63,723 nt of DNA, from NCBI GenBank assembly GCA_016191015.1, contig JACPPM010000238.1, forward strand, positions 1-63,723. Direction: 5' to 3'. The stretch is from Acidobacteriota bacterium. Its GTDB lineage: Bacteria > Acidobacteriota > CAIWXX01. Shown here one piece after another: positions 17,722 to 26,951 of this stretch. Position 1 is the stretch's first letter, and the number at the start of each line of letters is the position of its first letter. The notes under the pieces are model-generated. The model was given only the letters and a program-made list of their open reading frames with translations. It was not told the origin of the DNA and did not search any database. Position numbers and translations under genes: made by a program.

Positions 17722-20700
17722 ATGACCAAGCCCCGCGTGGGCCTGAACTCCGGCCTGTGGCCGGTCCTGCTCTTGATCGCCCCGGTCTGGACTTGGGCCG
17801 CAGGACTTTCGCTGGACGTCGAGTCGAGCTCGCTGCAGTGGCTCGATGATGGCGCTGAGATCACTCTGCAGCTCAGGAACGATTCGACTCGCGTCGTGCC
17901 CGCTCGAGTCTCTCTCGAAATCCTGGATCCAAGGGACAGGGTGGTTATTCAGGCAGAGTGCTCGATCGCCATCGCCTCGGGATCGTCACAGACGACGCTC
18001 CCCTTGGCAGGGTTTCATCTCTCCGACCACCCGCTCGTTATGGTCTACCGGCTGAGATATCGCGTTGAACCGGAGCCGGGCGATGAGACCATTCGAGGCG
18101 TGGCGGGCATCGCGGCCTTTTCGCGTCTCCAGACCCCGGATCTTTTCGACGTGCACATTATTGGATATGACACCGTCTCTGTGGGCAGCCGCCTGAAGGT
18201 CGTCGTGTCGACACTGCATCCGATAACACGCACTGCCGCTCCCGGGGTCGAGGTGGTTGGAACACTGGAGCTCTCGGCCGACTCGAAGCTGCCGAGTCGC
18301 GAGGCTCGGAGCGTGACGGACGTGGGTGGTGTGAGCTTGCTGGTCTTCGAGATACCAGCAGATCTACCGGCGGATGATGCCAGGCTCCTCGTCGAGGCCT
18401 CCCGGGGCGCCCACGCGGCCAAGGCCGAGCTCGACATCAGCGTCGCTCGTGATCCCATCATCCATCTTTACACGGACAAGGGACTCTACCAACCGGGTCA
18501 GACTCTCCACATGCGCGCCCTGGCATTCGACAGCTCCCATCGCGCCATCGCCGGCGCCGCAGTTTCCTTCAAGGTCACCGGCCCCGATGATCGACTCCTC
18601 TTCACGTTGCCGGTCAAGACGTCCCGATACGGAGTGGCGAGCACCGACTGGAGAATCCCATCGAACCCGGTCCTCGGCACCTATTCGGTCGAATTCGGGA
18701 TGGACACGGCGCGCTTTGGACATGACGCATACCGAGGTACCTCGGTTCGCGTCAGCCGCTACGACCTTCCACATTTCGCAATCACGGCGGCTCCCGATCG
18801 AACGTACTATCTGCCCGGTCAAAGCGCCGATGTGACAATCGAGGCCGACTACCTTTTCGGTCAGCCAGTCACAACGGGACAGGTCCGGCTCACTGCGGAG
18901 AAGCGGGAACGATGGAGCCCCGAGCTCAGGCGCTGGGTGACCCAGACGGCATCAGTATTTGAGGGGGTTCTCGACGACAGGGGGACCTGTACCCTTCGCC
19001 TCGATCTTGGTGCGTCTCACGATTCCCTGGCGCAGAACGAGGACGATCACTATCAGGATCTCACTTTCACGGCCTCGGTCACGGATACAAGCACGGGACG
19101 CACCGAGCGCCGATTCTTTGATGTCCGTGTCAGCAAGGAACCGATTCACTTGTACGCAATCGATCTTCCGTGGGGAGCACATGAAGGCGACCCGTTCGAC
19201 TTCTTCATTTCATCATTCGAAGCTGATGGCACGCCGGTTTCGGTCGAGATCGCGGTTCTTCAATCGAGTGCTCCGGACTGCTCGAGCGGCGTCGATGGGA
19301 CGCGGCTCATTCGAACGGTCCGCACCAACCGCTACGGGCTGGCCAAAGTCCGGGGTCTCGTCATACCTCCCTCCCCATGCCATCGACTAGTGCTCGAGTC
19401 CCATGATGAAGAAGGGAGGAAGATAGGGCACTTCGAAGAGCGACTCGTGTTCGGCACCGAGGTTCCCATTCGACTCGAAACTGATCGGACAATCCTGAGG
19501 CCTGGGGACCCGGTTTCGGTTCGAGTCTCCGGCCCCGGTTCTGCCGTCGTCGTGCAGGTTCTCCGGGATCTCGAAATTGTGAGGTCGCAAACAGCCTTAC
19601 TGAGAGATGGCCACGCGACCGCCACCTTTCCGTGGGACCCCACTTTCGAAGGCGCGCTGTACGTCGTTGCCTATCCTCCAGAGTCGACGGGCGCGTGGAG
19701 AGTGGACGGGACCAGCATTCCCATCGTCTATCCGTCCGGCAGCTCGCTCAATCTCCGAACTCGTTTGGATCGATCGACCTATCGTCCGGGGGATGAGGCG
19801 CGCGTCGTGTTCGATCTGTACCAGGGGTCACGCACTCCCGTCCCAGGCGTTCTGGGCGTTGTCGCAATCGACAAGGCCCTTCTCGAGCGCGAAGATGAGG
19901 AGCGCATTTGGCCCTCATGGACCTGGGAAGACAGCTTTGCAGGCATCTCCACCGAAAACATCCTCCGACTGGACGTGCGGCGGCCGCCTCCTGCCGATCT
20001 GGATCTTCTGGCCGAGATCCTCTTCCTCGGCAATGCCCTGCCTGCGCAGATCGGGAGTCGACGGTTCCGGACGGATGCCGCTTCTGAATTCGTCCCGTTT
20101 TTCGAAGAGAAGCTGGCATCATTTCGAGCAGCAGCGGAAATGGCAATCCTCGATCCTCCGTTGGATGAGCAGGAAGGCTTTCGCGTCCTCCGTGAAGCCG
20201 AGGCGGCGATTGCCGGAATCGTCGACCCGTGGGGGTGCCCGCACCGCTTGAGAATGGCCCCGCATGCAAATCGGCTTGTTCTGGAGGTCGAGACCGCCGG
20301 TCCGGACCAGCAGTTCGCAACAGGCGATGACTTCGTCGCTCTTACAGAGTCCTGGTATTACTTCGAAAGGCCGGGCCGGCTTATCGACCGGGCATTCGAG
20401 GAACACCATCAGCGGACGGGAGGCTTCATCCTGGACGAATCCACCCTGGCAGCGGAGGTGTCTAAGTTGGGCCTGGATCTCACGGCGATTCGAGACCCGT
20501 GGGGATGTCCCTACGAGATCGGGTTCGAGGTTAGTCAGACCCATTACCTGATCAAGGTCACCTCTGACGGGCCGGATCAGCGCCCCGCCTCGCCTGCCAA
20601 CGACGACGACATCCGCGTCTGGACCGCATCGATCGACTCCTTCCGTGGGACTCGCCAGGCAATCGAGCTGGCGTTGGATTCGGCAATGGCGGAGGGCCAG

Positions 20701-23643
20701 GCCTTCCCGGCGACACTCGCTGAATTCGAGCGTGTTCTCAACGGGGCGGGTCTTCCATTGAGCAATGTCTGCGATCCATGGGACCAGCCGGTCTCGGCTG
20801 CCTTCTCGGAGCAAGACCAGTACGGAGACGCAACGCGGATCTATGCCTACTCCGCCTACCCTGATCCGCCGAAACGTCGCATCGAGATCGAGCCGGTGAC
20901 ACAGCGTGTCGGGTGGATCAGAATGAAGAGCCAAGGCCCCGATGGCCTGCCTCAGACGCAGGACGATTGTGAGGTGGCGAGTTTTTCCCGCGTTCTTTCC
21001 GAGCAACCGGCCGGAGAGAGGCGGCGGCGGACGGATCCGCTGCCTGCGAACGCGCCAGGAGACGGCTCTATCCACGGCACCGTTCGGGATATCGACGGCC
21101 GTCCTGTAGCCGCGGTATACATCTCGGCGGCTCGCGAGGGTCTGGTGATCGGACGAGCGTCGACTCGAATCGGCGGGACATACACGCTCGAAAACCTCCC
21201 AGCAGGTCTTTACGAAGTCTGCTTCGAGCGTGCAGGATTCACGACGATCCTTGTAGATCACGTCCCCGTGAACGCGGTGGAATCCCTGAGGCTCGACGCG
21301 ACGCTCGAGGTGAGCCCGGCGGCGGAGGTCGTGACCGTCACAGCCGAGTCTCCGTCGCTCGACACGAAGCACTCAGGGGTAGGTTTGAATCAGGGACGTG
21401 ACGGGCCGCTCGCGACGTCTGCCATCGCAACGCCCCGGCTCAGACAGTTCTTCCCTGAGACTTTGGTCTGGGAACCCTCTGTCGAAACCGACGAGAGGGG
21501 CCGGGCGGAGCTCCGCTTCCGATTGGCTGACAACACCACGACCTGGAAGCTCAGGTCCACTGCTTCGACCGAGGACGGTCGCATGGTCACGATCGATCGG
21601 GACGTTCTCGCAACGCTGCCTTTCTTTGTCGAGCAGGACCCGCCTCGGACCCTGACCCAGGGAGATGAGATCTCCCTTCCAGTCGGGCTGCACAGCGACA
21701 TGATGCGTCCTGTCAATGTCGAGCTGGCGTTGAGGCCCGAGCCGTGGCTCAAGATAGTTGGGTCGCGCGTGGGTCCCGTTCAGGTGCTGCCTCGCAAGCC
21801 CAGGGTGGAGCGCCTGACGTTTCGCGCTGTCAGGCCCGTCCGGAATGCGCCCCTGCGTGTCACAGCGGCTGGTGACGGGGTCGGGGATGCTGTCGAGAAG
21901 CCAGTGACCGTTCATCCGGATGGCGAAGAGGTCGTGACGACCGAATGCCAACTCCTCTCAGGGCAGGCGATCATGCACGCCGTGGTCCCGGATGATGCGC
22001 TCCCGGGGTCGGTGGAAGCCGAGCTGGTCCTCTACCCGAACCTCATCGCGCAAGTGGCTGAGAGCGCCGAGGGGCTCCTCGAACGACCTCACGGCTGCGC
22101 GGAGCAAACGGCATCTGTCGCCTTCGTCAGTCTCTTGCTGCTCAGGAATTCTGCCCAGCAGGCCCCGGAGGCTCCGACTCTCGTGCGCGCTCGCCGATAC
22201 GTTCAGGATGGCTACGATCGCCTCCTCGATTTCCAGCAGCCGTCCGGCGGGTTCTCCTACTGGCGAGGCGGGGAGCCGGACCCGGCGCTCACCGCCTACG
22301 TCATCCGCTTCTTGACACAGGCTCAGGGCGTCGTCGTCGTCGATGTGTCGGCTCTGGAGCGAGCCCGCGATTGGCTCCTCAAGAACCAAGCCGCTGACGG
22401 GCGTTGGCCGATGCTCGCGGGCGAGGTCGAAGACCGAAACGAGACGCTGGCATTGACGGCGATGATTCTTCGAGTGATCGCCGAAACTGCAACTGGAGCC
22501 GCCGATCTCGCCGTCGGGGTGCGGCTGTCCCGAGGGCTAGTCCACCTGCGAGATCGACTCGATGAAATCCCTGAACCCTACGCCCTTGCGTCGTATTGCC
22601 TCGCGGCTCTGGCGGTCGGCGACAAGACCGCAGCATCCGCGGCCGCAAGGCTGTTGTCCGTGCTGGCACATGAGGAGGGGGGCGCGGCGTACTGGAGCCT
22701 CGAAACGAACACTCCATTCTACGGACGTGGAGTGGCTGGCAGGATCGAAACCACCGCGCTTGCTGTGCAGGCATTGGCCGGGGCTCAGGCGGCGGGGATA
22801 GCTGTCGAACGCGAAACTATCGATCGCGGCGTCCTCTTTCTCTTCCGGCACAAGGACAGGCTTGGAGTCTGGTCCTCGACACAGGCCACCGTCAATGCTC
22901 TCGAAGCGCTGCTGGCGCAACTCTCGCGGGAGAGTCCAGCCAGCGACGTGCCGGGATCATCCTCGCCGGTCGACATCGTCATCAATGGAGAGAGGCTCCA
23001 AACGGTCGATCTTGCCACCGCCGACTTCCTCGGCGGCATATCTCGCATCGACATTGCTGGAAGCCTGCACGCCGGCGAGAACAAAATCGAGATCCGAGGC
23101 GCCCGGCCAGTCCCGACGGGTCTCGCGCGCATCGCCGTCGCTAGCTACCGACCCTGGGCTCGCCCGGACGCACAATCTCGGGCTGACAGAGCTTCATCGC
23201 TCGCGCTCGCTGTGCAGTTCGACACCACCGAAGCTCAGACGGGCACCGCCATCACCTGCCACGTGAGCGCCGAGAGGATCGGATTCAAGGGGTACGGCAT
23301 GCTTCTCGCCGAGGTCGGACTCCCGCCGGGAGCGGACGTCGACCGAAGGTCGCTCGAGGAAGCACGATCTCGAAGCGACTCCTCTCTCAGCATGTACGAG
23401 ATTCAGCCGGATCACGTTGTCCTCTACCTCTGGCCCGAAGGCGGATCAGCAGAACTGACGTTCAGGTTCCGGCCCCGGTTCGCGATAAAGGCAAAGAGCG
23501 CTCCTTCATTTGTTTTCGAGTACTACAACCCGGACGCACGGGCCGTTGTTCCTCCGGTGGACTTCACCGTGCGCGGTCGTAGTGGCAAAGAAGCCGACGC
23601 AGATGGCGCCGATCGCGGAGCCGGGGCGGATACAGCCCCTTGA
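17722..23643 (+). CDS. Alpha-2-macroglobulin family protein with pseudopilin-like and carboxypeptidase-regulatory-like insertions
   Basis: MG-domain motifs (LYTDKGLYQPGQTLHMRALAFD), thioester PHGCAEQTAS, terpenoid-cyclase-like TED helices; three DPWG(C/D) segments; GSIHGTVRDIDGRPVAAVYISA. Confidence 0.9.
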   Translation: MTKPRVGLNSGLWPVLLLIAPVWTWAAGLSLDVESSSLQWLDDGAEITLQLRNDSTRVVPARVSLEILDPRDRVVIQAECSIAIASGSSQTTLPLAGFHLSDHPLVMVYRLRYRVEPEPGDETIRGVAGIAAFSRLQTPDLFDVHIIGYDTVSVGSRLKVVVSTLHPITRTAAPGVEVVGTLELSADSKLPSREARSVTDVGGVSLLVFEIPADLPADDARLLVEASRGAHAAKAELDISVARDPIIHLYTDKGLYQPGQTLHMRALAFDSSHRAIAGAAVSFKVTGPDDRLLFTLPVKTSRYGVASTDWRIPSNPVLGTYSVEFGMDTARFGHDAYRGTSVRVSRYDLPHFAITAAPDRTYYLPGQSADVTIEADYLFGQPVTTGQVRLTAEKRERWSPELRRWVTQTASVFEGVLDDRGTCTLRLDLGASHDSLAQNEDDHYQDLTFTASVTDTSTGRTERRFFDVRVSKEPIHLYAIDLPWGAHEGDPFDFFISSFEADGTPVSVEIAVLQSSAPDCSSGVDGTRLIRTVRTNRYGLAKVRGLVIPPSPCHRLVLESHDEEGRKIGHFEERLVFGTEVPIRLETDRTILRPGDPVSVRVSGPGSAVVVQVLRDLEIVRSQTALLRDGHATATFPWDPTFEGALYVVAYPPESTGAWRVDGTSIPIVYPSGSSLNLRTRLDRSTYRPGDEARVVFDLYQGSRTPVPGVLGVVAIDKALLEREDEERIWPSWTWEDSFAGISTENILRLDVRRPPPADLDLLAEILFLGNALPAQIGSRRFRTDAASEFVPFFEEKLASFRAAAEMAILDPPLDEQEGFRVLREAEAAIAGIVDPWGCPHRLRMAPHANRLVLEVETAGPDQQFATGDDFVALTESWYYFERPGRLIDRAFEEHHQRTGGFILDESTLAAEVSKLGLDLTAIRDPWGCPYEIGFEVSQTHYLIKVTSDGPDQRPASPANDDDIRVWTASIDSFRGTRQAIELALDSAMAEGQAFPATLAEFERVLNGAGLPLSNVCDPWDQPVSAAFSEQDQYGDATRIYAYSAYPDPPKRRIEIEPVTQRVGWIRMKSQGPDGLPQTQDDCEVASFSRVLSEQPAGERRRRTDPLPANAPGDGSIHGTVRDIDGRPVAAVYISAAREGLVIGRASTRIGGTYTLENLPAGLYEVCFERAGFTTILVDHVPVNAVESLRLDATLEVSPAAEVVTVTAESPSLDTKHSGVGLNQGRDGPLATSAIATPRLRQFFPETLVWEPSVETDERGRAELRFRLADNTTTWKLRSTASTEDGRMVTIDRDVLATLPFFVEQDPPRTLTQGDEISLPVGLHSDMMRPVNVELALRPEPWLKIVGSRVGPVQVLPRKPRVERLTFRAVRPVRNAPLRVTAAGDGVGDAVEKPVTVHPDGEEVVTTECQLLSGQAIMHAVVPDDALPGSVEAELVLYPNLIAQVAESAEGLLERPHGCAEQTASVAFVSLLLLRNSAQQAPEAPTLVRARRYVQDGYDRLLDFQQPSGGFSYWRGGEPDPALTAYVIRFLTQAQGVVVVDVSALERARDWLLKNQAADGRWPMLAGEVEDRNETLALTAMILRVIAETATGAADLAVGVRLSRGLVHLRDRLDEIPEPYALASYCLAALAVGDKTAASAAARLLSVLAHEEGGAAYWSLETNTPFYGRGVAGRIETTALAVQALAGAQAAGIAVERETIDRGVLFLFRHKDRLGVWSSTQATVNALEALLAQLSRESPASDVPGSSSPVDIVINGERLQTVDLATADFLGGISRIDIAGSLHAGENKIEIRGARPVPTGLARIAVASYRPWARPDAQSRADRASSLALAVQFDTTEAQTGTAITCHVSAERIGFKGYGMLLAEVGLPPGADVDRRSLEEARSRSDSSLSMYEIQPDHVVLYLWPEGGSAELTFRFRPRFAIKAKSAPSFVFEYYNPDARAVVPPVDFTVRGRSGKEADADGADRGAGADTAP

Positions 23644-23699
23644 ATATTGCCTGAGTGGGGGCTATAGTCCGCTGCACACTGCATGTGAGAGAGAAAACG

Positions 23700-25268
23700 A
23701 TGCCATCAATCTACTTCACTGAAGAGCACGATTCGTTCCGAGCCGCCGTGCGGCGTTTTGTCGAGGAAGAGGTGGCGCCGCACGCCGATGAGTGGGAGGC
23801 AGCGCGGGCGATCCCGCGCGATGTTTTCCGGCGGATGGCAGAGCTCGGGTTTCTCGGCATCTGTTTCCCCGACGCATACGGCGGGGCGGATGCCGACATC
23901 TTCTTTGCGATCGCGTTCCTGGAGGAGCTGGCGCGCTCGCGCATGGGCGGGTTTTGCGCCGCCGTCAGTGTCCAGGAGTTCATGGCGACCCAGCACATTT
24001 TCAGACAAGGATCGGAGGAGCTCAAACGGCGTTACCTGACCCCCTCGATCACCGGGCAGCTTGTCGGAGCCCTTGCCATCACCGAGCCCGATACGGGATC
24101 GGATGTAGCGGCGATTCGCACGCGAGCAGTCCGCGACGGTGACGTGTACGTCGTGAGCGGCGCGAAAACGTTCATCACGAACGGAGCGGACGGTGACTTC
24201 TGCACGCTCGCCGTGAAGACACTGCCGGATGCGGGTGTGGAGGGGGTGAGCTTGCTGGCCGTGGATTTGAAGGCGCCGGGGGTGAGCGTCACCAGACGGC
24301 TCAGCAAGATGGGCTGGCACTCGTCGGACACAGCCGAGCTCCTCTTCGAAGAGGCGCGCGTGCCCGTTTCTCAGCGCATCGGGGAGGAGAACATGGGGTT
24401 CTACTACCTGATGGAGGCGTTTCAGCTCGAGCGCCTCGCGGGCGCGGCGATCGCTGTGGGATCGGCCGTGCTGTGCCTCGAGACTACCACGGCGTATCTC
24501 AAAACGCGGCAGGCATTTGGTAAGCCGTTGTCACGCTTCCAGGTTCTCACGCATCGGCTCGCCGGCCTCGCCGCCGAGCTCGAGGCCGCCCGCCAGCTCA
24601 CATATCAGGCGGCATGGCTCCTGCAGAACGGGCATGATCCAGTGCGTGAATGCAGCATGGCCAAGCTTGTCGCAACGGAGCTCGGCAAGCGGGTGAGCGA
24701 CGACTGCCTGCAATGCTTCGGTGGCTACGGCTTCATGGAGGAGTATCCGATCTCGCGATTCTATCGTGATGCTCGCGCCGCAACGATTGTCGCGGGAACC
24801 TCCGAAATCATGCGTGAGATCATCGCCCGGATTATGATTGAAGGAGAGCAGCCCGGGCGGGGCCGGGCCAGTGCGGGGGTGTCGGAGGGACGATCGTGCC
24901 CGGTCGAGCCTGCGGTGCGAGCCGCGATTCCGCAGGTTCCGGAGAAGACAGTCGAGGGGTTAATGCGATCGCTGCCAGGCCGGATCAGGTCTGAGAAGGT
25001 GGCGGGGTGGCGCGCGTGTTTTCATTTCAGATTGAAGGATTCGGATCACCCAGATTGGACCGTTCGGATCGAGGAAGGAATGTGCGCGGTCGAGGAGGGA
25101 TTGCAGGGAAGTCCCGACTGCCTGGTGCAGATGAAGGCCGAGACGTTTCTCGGAATCGAGACTGGTGCCACGAACCCTCAAGTTGCGTTCATGATGGGCA
25201 AGGTGAAGGTGTCCGACGTCGGACAGATGATGCGCTACGTCAAGGCGTTTAGGCCCATCTTCACCTGA
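23700..25268 (+). CDS. Acyl-CoA dehydrogenase with C-terminal SCP2-like sterol-carrier domain
   Basis: ITEPDTGSDVAAIRTRAVRDGDVYVVSGAKTFITNG..QCFGGYGFMEEYPISRFYRDARAATIVAGTSEIMREIIAR; C-terminal VAFMMGKVKVSDVGQMMRYVKAF. Confidence 0.92.
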   Translation: MPSIYFTEEHDSFRAAVRRFVEEEVAPHADEWEAARAIPRDVFRRMAELGFLGICFPDAYGGADADIFFAIAFLEELARSRMGGFCAAVSVQEFMATQHIFRQGSEELKRRYLTPSITGQLVGALAITEPDTGSDVAAIRTRAVRDGDVYVVSGAKTFITNGADGDFCTLAVKTLPDAGVEGVSLLAVDLKAPGVSVTRRLSKMGWHSSDTAELLFEEARVPVSQRIGEENMGFYYLMEAFQLERLAGAAIAVGSAVLCLETTTAYLKTRQAFGKPLSRFQVLTHRLAGLAAELEAARQLTYQAAWLLQNGHDPVRECSMAKLVATELGKRVSDDCLQCFGGYGFMEEYPISRFYRDARAATIVAGTSEIMREIIARIMIEGEQPGRGRASAGVSEGRSCPVEPAVRAAIPQVPEKTVEGLMRSLPGRIRSEKVAGWRACFHFRLKDSDHPDWTVRIEEGMCAVEEGLQGSPDCLVQMKAETFLGIETGATNPQVAFMMGKVKVSDVGQMMRYVKAFRPIFT

Positions 25269-25439
25269 GGCTCGATACGACGGGACGATCATGACCCCTC
25301 GGAGCCTCCTGTGAGCCCAGTCACACCGACGCGGCTTCCATGGGTTATAATTCGGCTACAGTTCCACGGCATGGCTTGACGTGGAGCTGGATGGAGAGGC
25401 GGAGGGCGAGTTTTTGTCAGAGCTCGAAAGGAAAAGAAT

Positions 25440-26312
25440 ATGACGGCAGGCGGATCAGTGGGAGCCGGGGCGGTGGTGGCGATCGCATCGTGGATGCTGA
25501 TGGCATCCGCGCCCCTGGGGGCCGCAGGAAGAACCTGCGGCACCTACTCGGACCCGGCAGCGATCGAGCGAGACGAGACGTACGCACAGGCTGAGATGGC
25601 GCGGTACGGCATCGACCCGGCGGAGATGCCGGCCGGTGGCGTGATCAACGTCTACTTTCATGTCATTAACCAGGGCTCCGGTATCGCAAACGGGGATGTG
25701 CCGGATTCGATGATCTCCGCACAGATCTCAGTGCTGAACGCGGCGTTCGCCCCATACGGCTGGTCCTTCAATCTGGTCGGCACCGACCGCACCACCAATG
25801 CGAGTTGGTACAACATGGGATACGGTAGCTGGGAGGAGATCGAGGCCAAGACGGCGCTTCGCCTCGGATCCGCCGACGACCTCAATCTCTACACTGCGAA
25901 TCTGTCGGGAGGTCTGCTCGGCTGGGCCACATTCCCATCATGGTATGCCGGGAACCCGTCCGATGACGGCGTTATTCTGCTCGACGCATCACTTCCTGGC
26001 GGATCTGCCGCCCCGTACAACCTCGGTGACACAGCCACCCATGAGGTCGGTCACTGGATGGGCTTGTACCACACCTTCCAGGGTGGATGTGCACGGAGCG
26101 GGACAAACGGCGGAGACTATGTGAAGGACACGCCGGCCGAACGATCGGCGGCCTACGGCTGCCCCAAGCGCCGCAATACCTGTTCCTCTCGCGGCAGGGA
26201 CCCGATCCACAACTTCATGGACTACACCAATGACGCCTGCATGGATCGCTTCTCCTCGGGCCAGGGCAGCAGGATGAACACGCAGTGGATGCTCTACCGG
26301 GAGGGGCTGTAG
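25440..26312 (+). CDS. Secreted M43/pappalysin-like zinc metalloprotease
   Basis: HEVGHWMGLYHTF = HExxHxxGxxH; signal-like N-terminus. Confidence 0.88.
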   Translation: MTAGGSVGAGAVVAIASWMLMASAPLGAAGRTCGTYSDPAAIERDETYAQAEMARYGIDPAEMPAGGVINVYFHVINQGSGIANGDVPDSMISAQISVLNAAFAPYGWSFNLVGTDRTTNASWYNMGYGSWEEIEAKTALRLGSADDLNLYTANLSGGLLGWATFPSWYAGNPSDDGVILLDASLPGGSAAPYNLGDTATHEVGHWMGLYHTFQGGCARSGTNGGDYVKDTPAERSAAYGCPKRRNTCSSRGRDPIHNFMDYTNDACMDRFSSGQGSRMNTQWMLYREGL

Positions 26313-26404
26313 CGCACGCATGAGGTAGCCGGACGCGGACCCACTGCGGCCGAGCAGCCATTGGCCGTCAGCCATATGCGATTCGGAACGGATCACTGGC
26401 GGTA

Positions 26405-26857
26405 GTGGAGCGAGTGGGAGGGGCGGATGCGCTGTGGGCTCACACACGGTTGCATGTCTGGCCGGAGCGATACGTCCTGCTGAGCTTCCCGACCGACAGG
26501 TTCGTGACTGCATCCGAGCTCGTCACGGCGTGTGTGGGCACATTTGCCGCCATGCTCCTCGAACGCGACGAGGTTTCGCTCACCATTCCCGAGGCGGTGT
26601 GGAAAGCCTCATCGGGTGCCGTCCCGGCGAGGGCCGAGGCCGGCCCTTTTCGCGCGATCACGTTCGACCTCGACATTGATTTGAATGTCTGCGGATATCT
26701 CGCCCCAGCCGCCGTCCGGCTTGCGGAGGCCGGTGTCTCGATCGTTCCGCAATGTGCGTATTTGAAGGACCATCTGTTGGTGCACGAGCGGGATCTTCCC
26801 AAAGCGATTGAGGTGCTGACCGGCCTGATTTCCGGGAAACACGAGGCGAGCGCCTAG
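26405..26857 (+). CDS. ACT-domain-like small protein
   Basis: ITFDLDIDLNVCGYLAPAAVRLAEAGVSIVPQCAYLKDHLLVHERDLPKAIEVL resembles amino-acid-binding ACT folds; GTG start. Confidence 0.6.
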   Translation: MERVGGADALWAHTRLHVWPERYVLLSFPTDRFVTASELVTACVGTFAAMLLERDEVSLTIPEAVWKASSGAVPARAEAGPFRAITFDLDIDLNVCGYLAPAAVRLAEAGVSIVPQCAYLKDHLLVHERDLPKAIEVLTGLISGKHEASA

Positions 26858-26951
26858 AACGGCCATCCCGCGCCCCCAGGCTCGCGCCCGGGCCAGACCG
26901 CGTCGCCGGCCGCGCAGGATGACCCGGTTGCTAGCGGAGTGCTAAGATCAC

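Noticed and set aside
20119-21372. 417-aa minus-strand ORF inside the A2M gene
   Set aside because: Antisense to a strongly recognisable protein; no family motifs.
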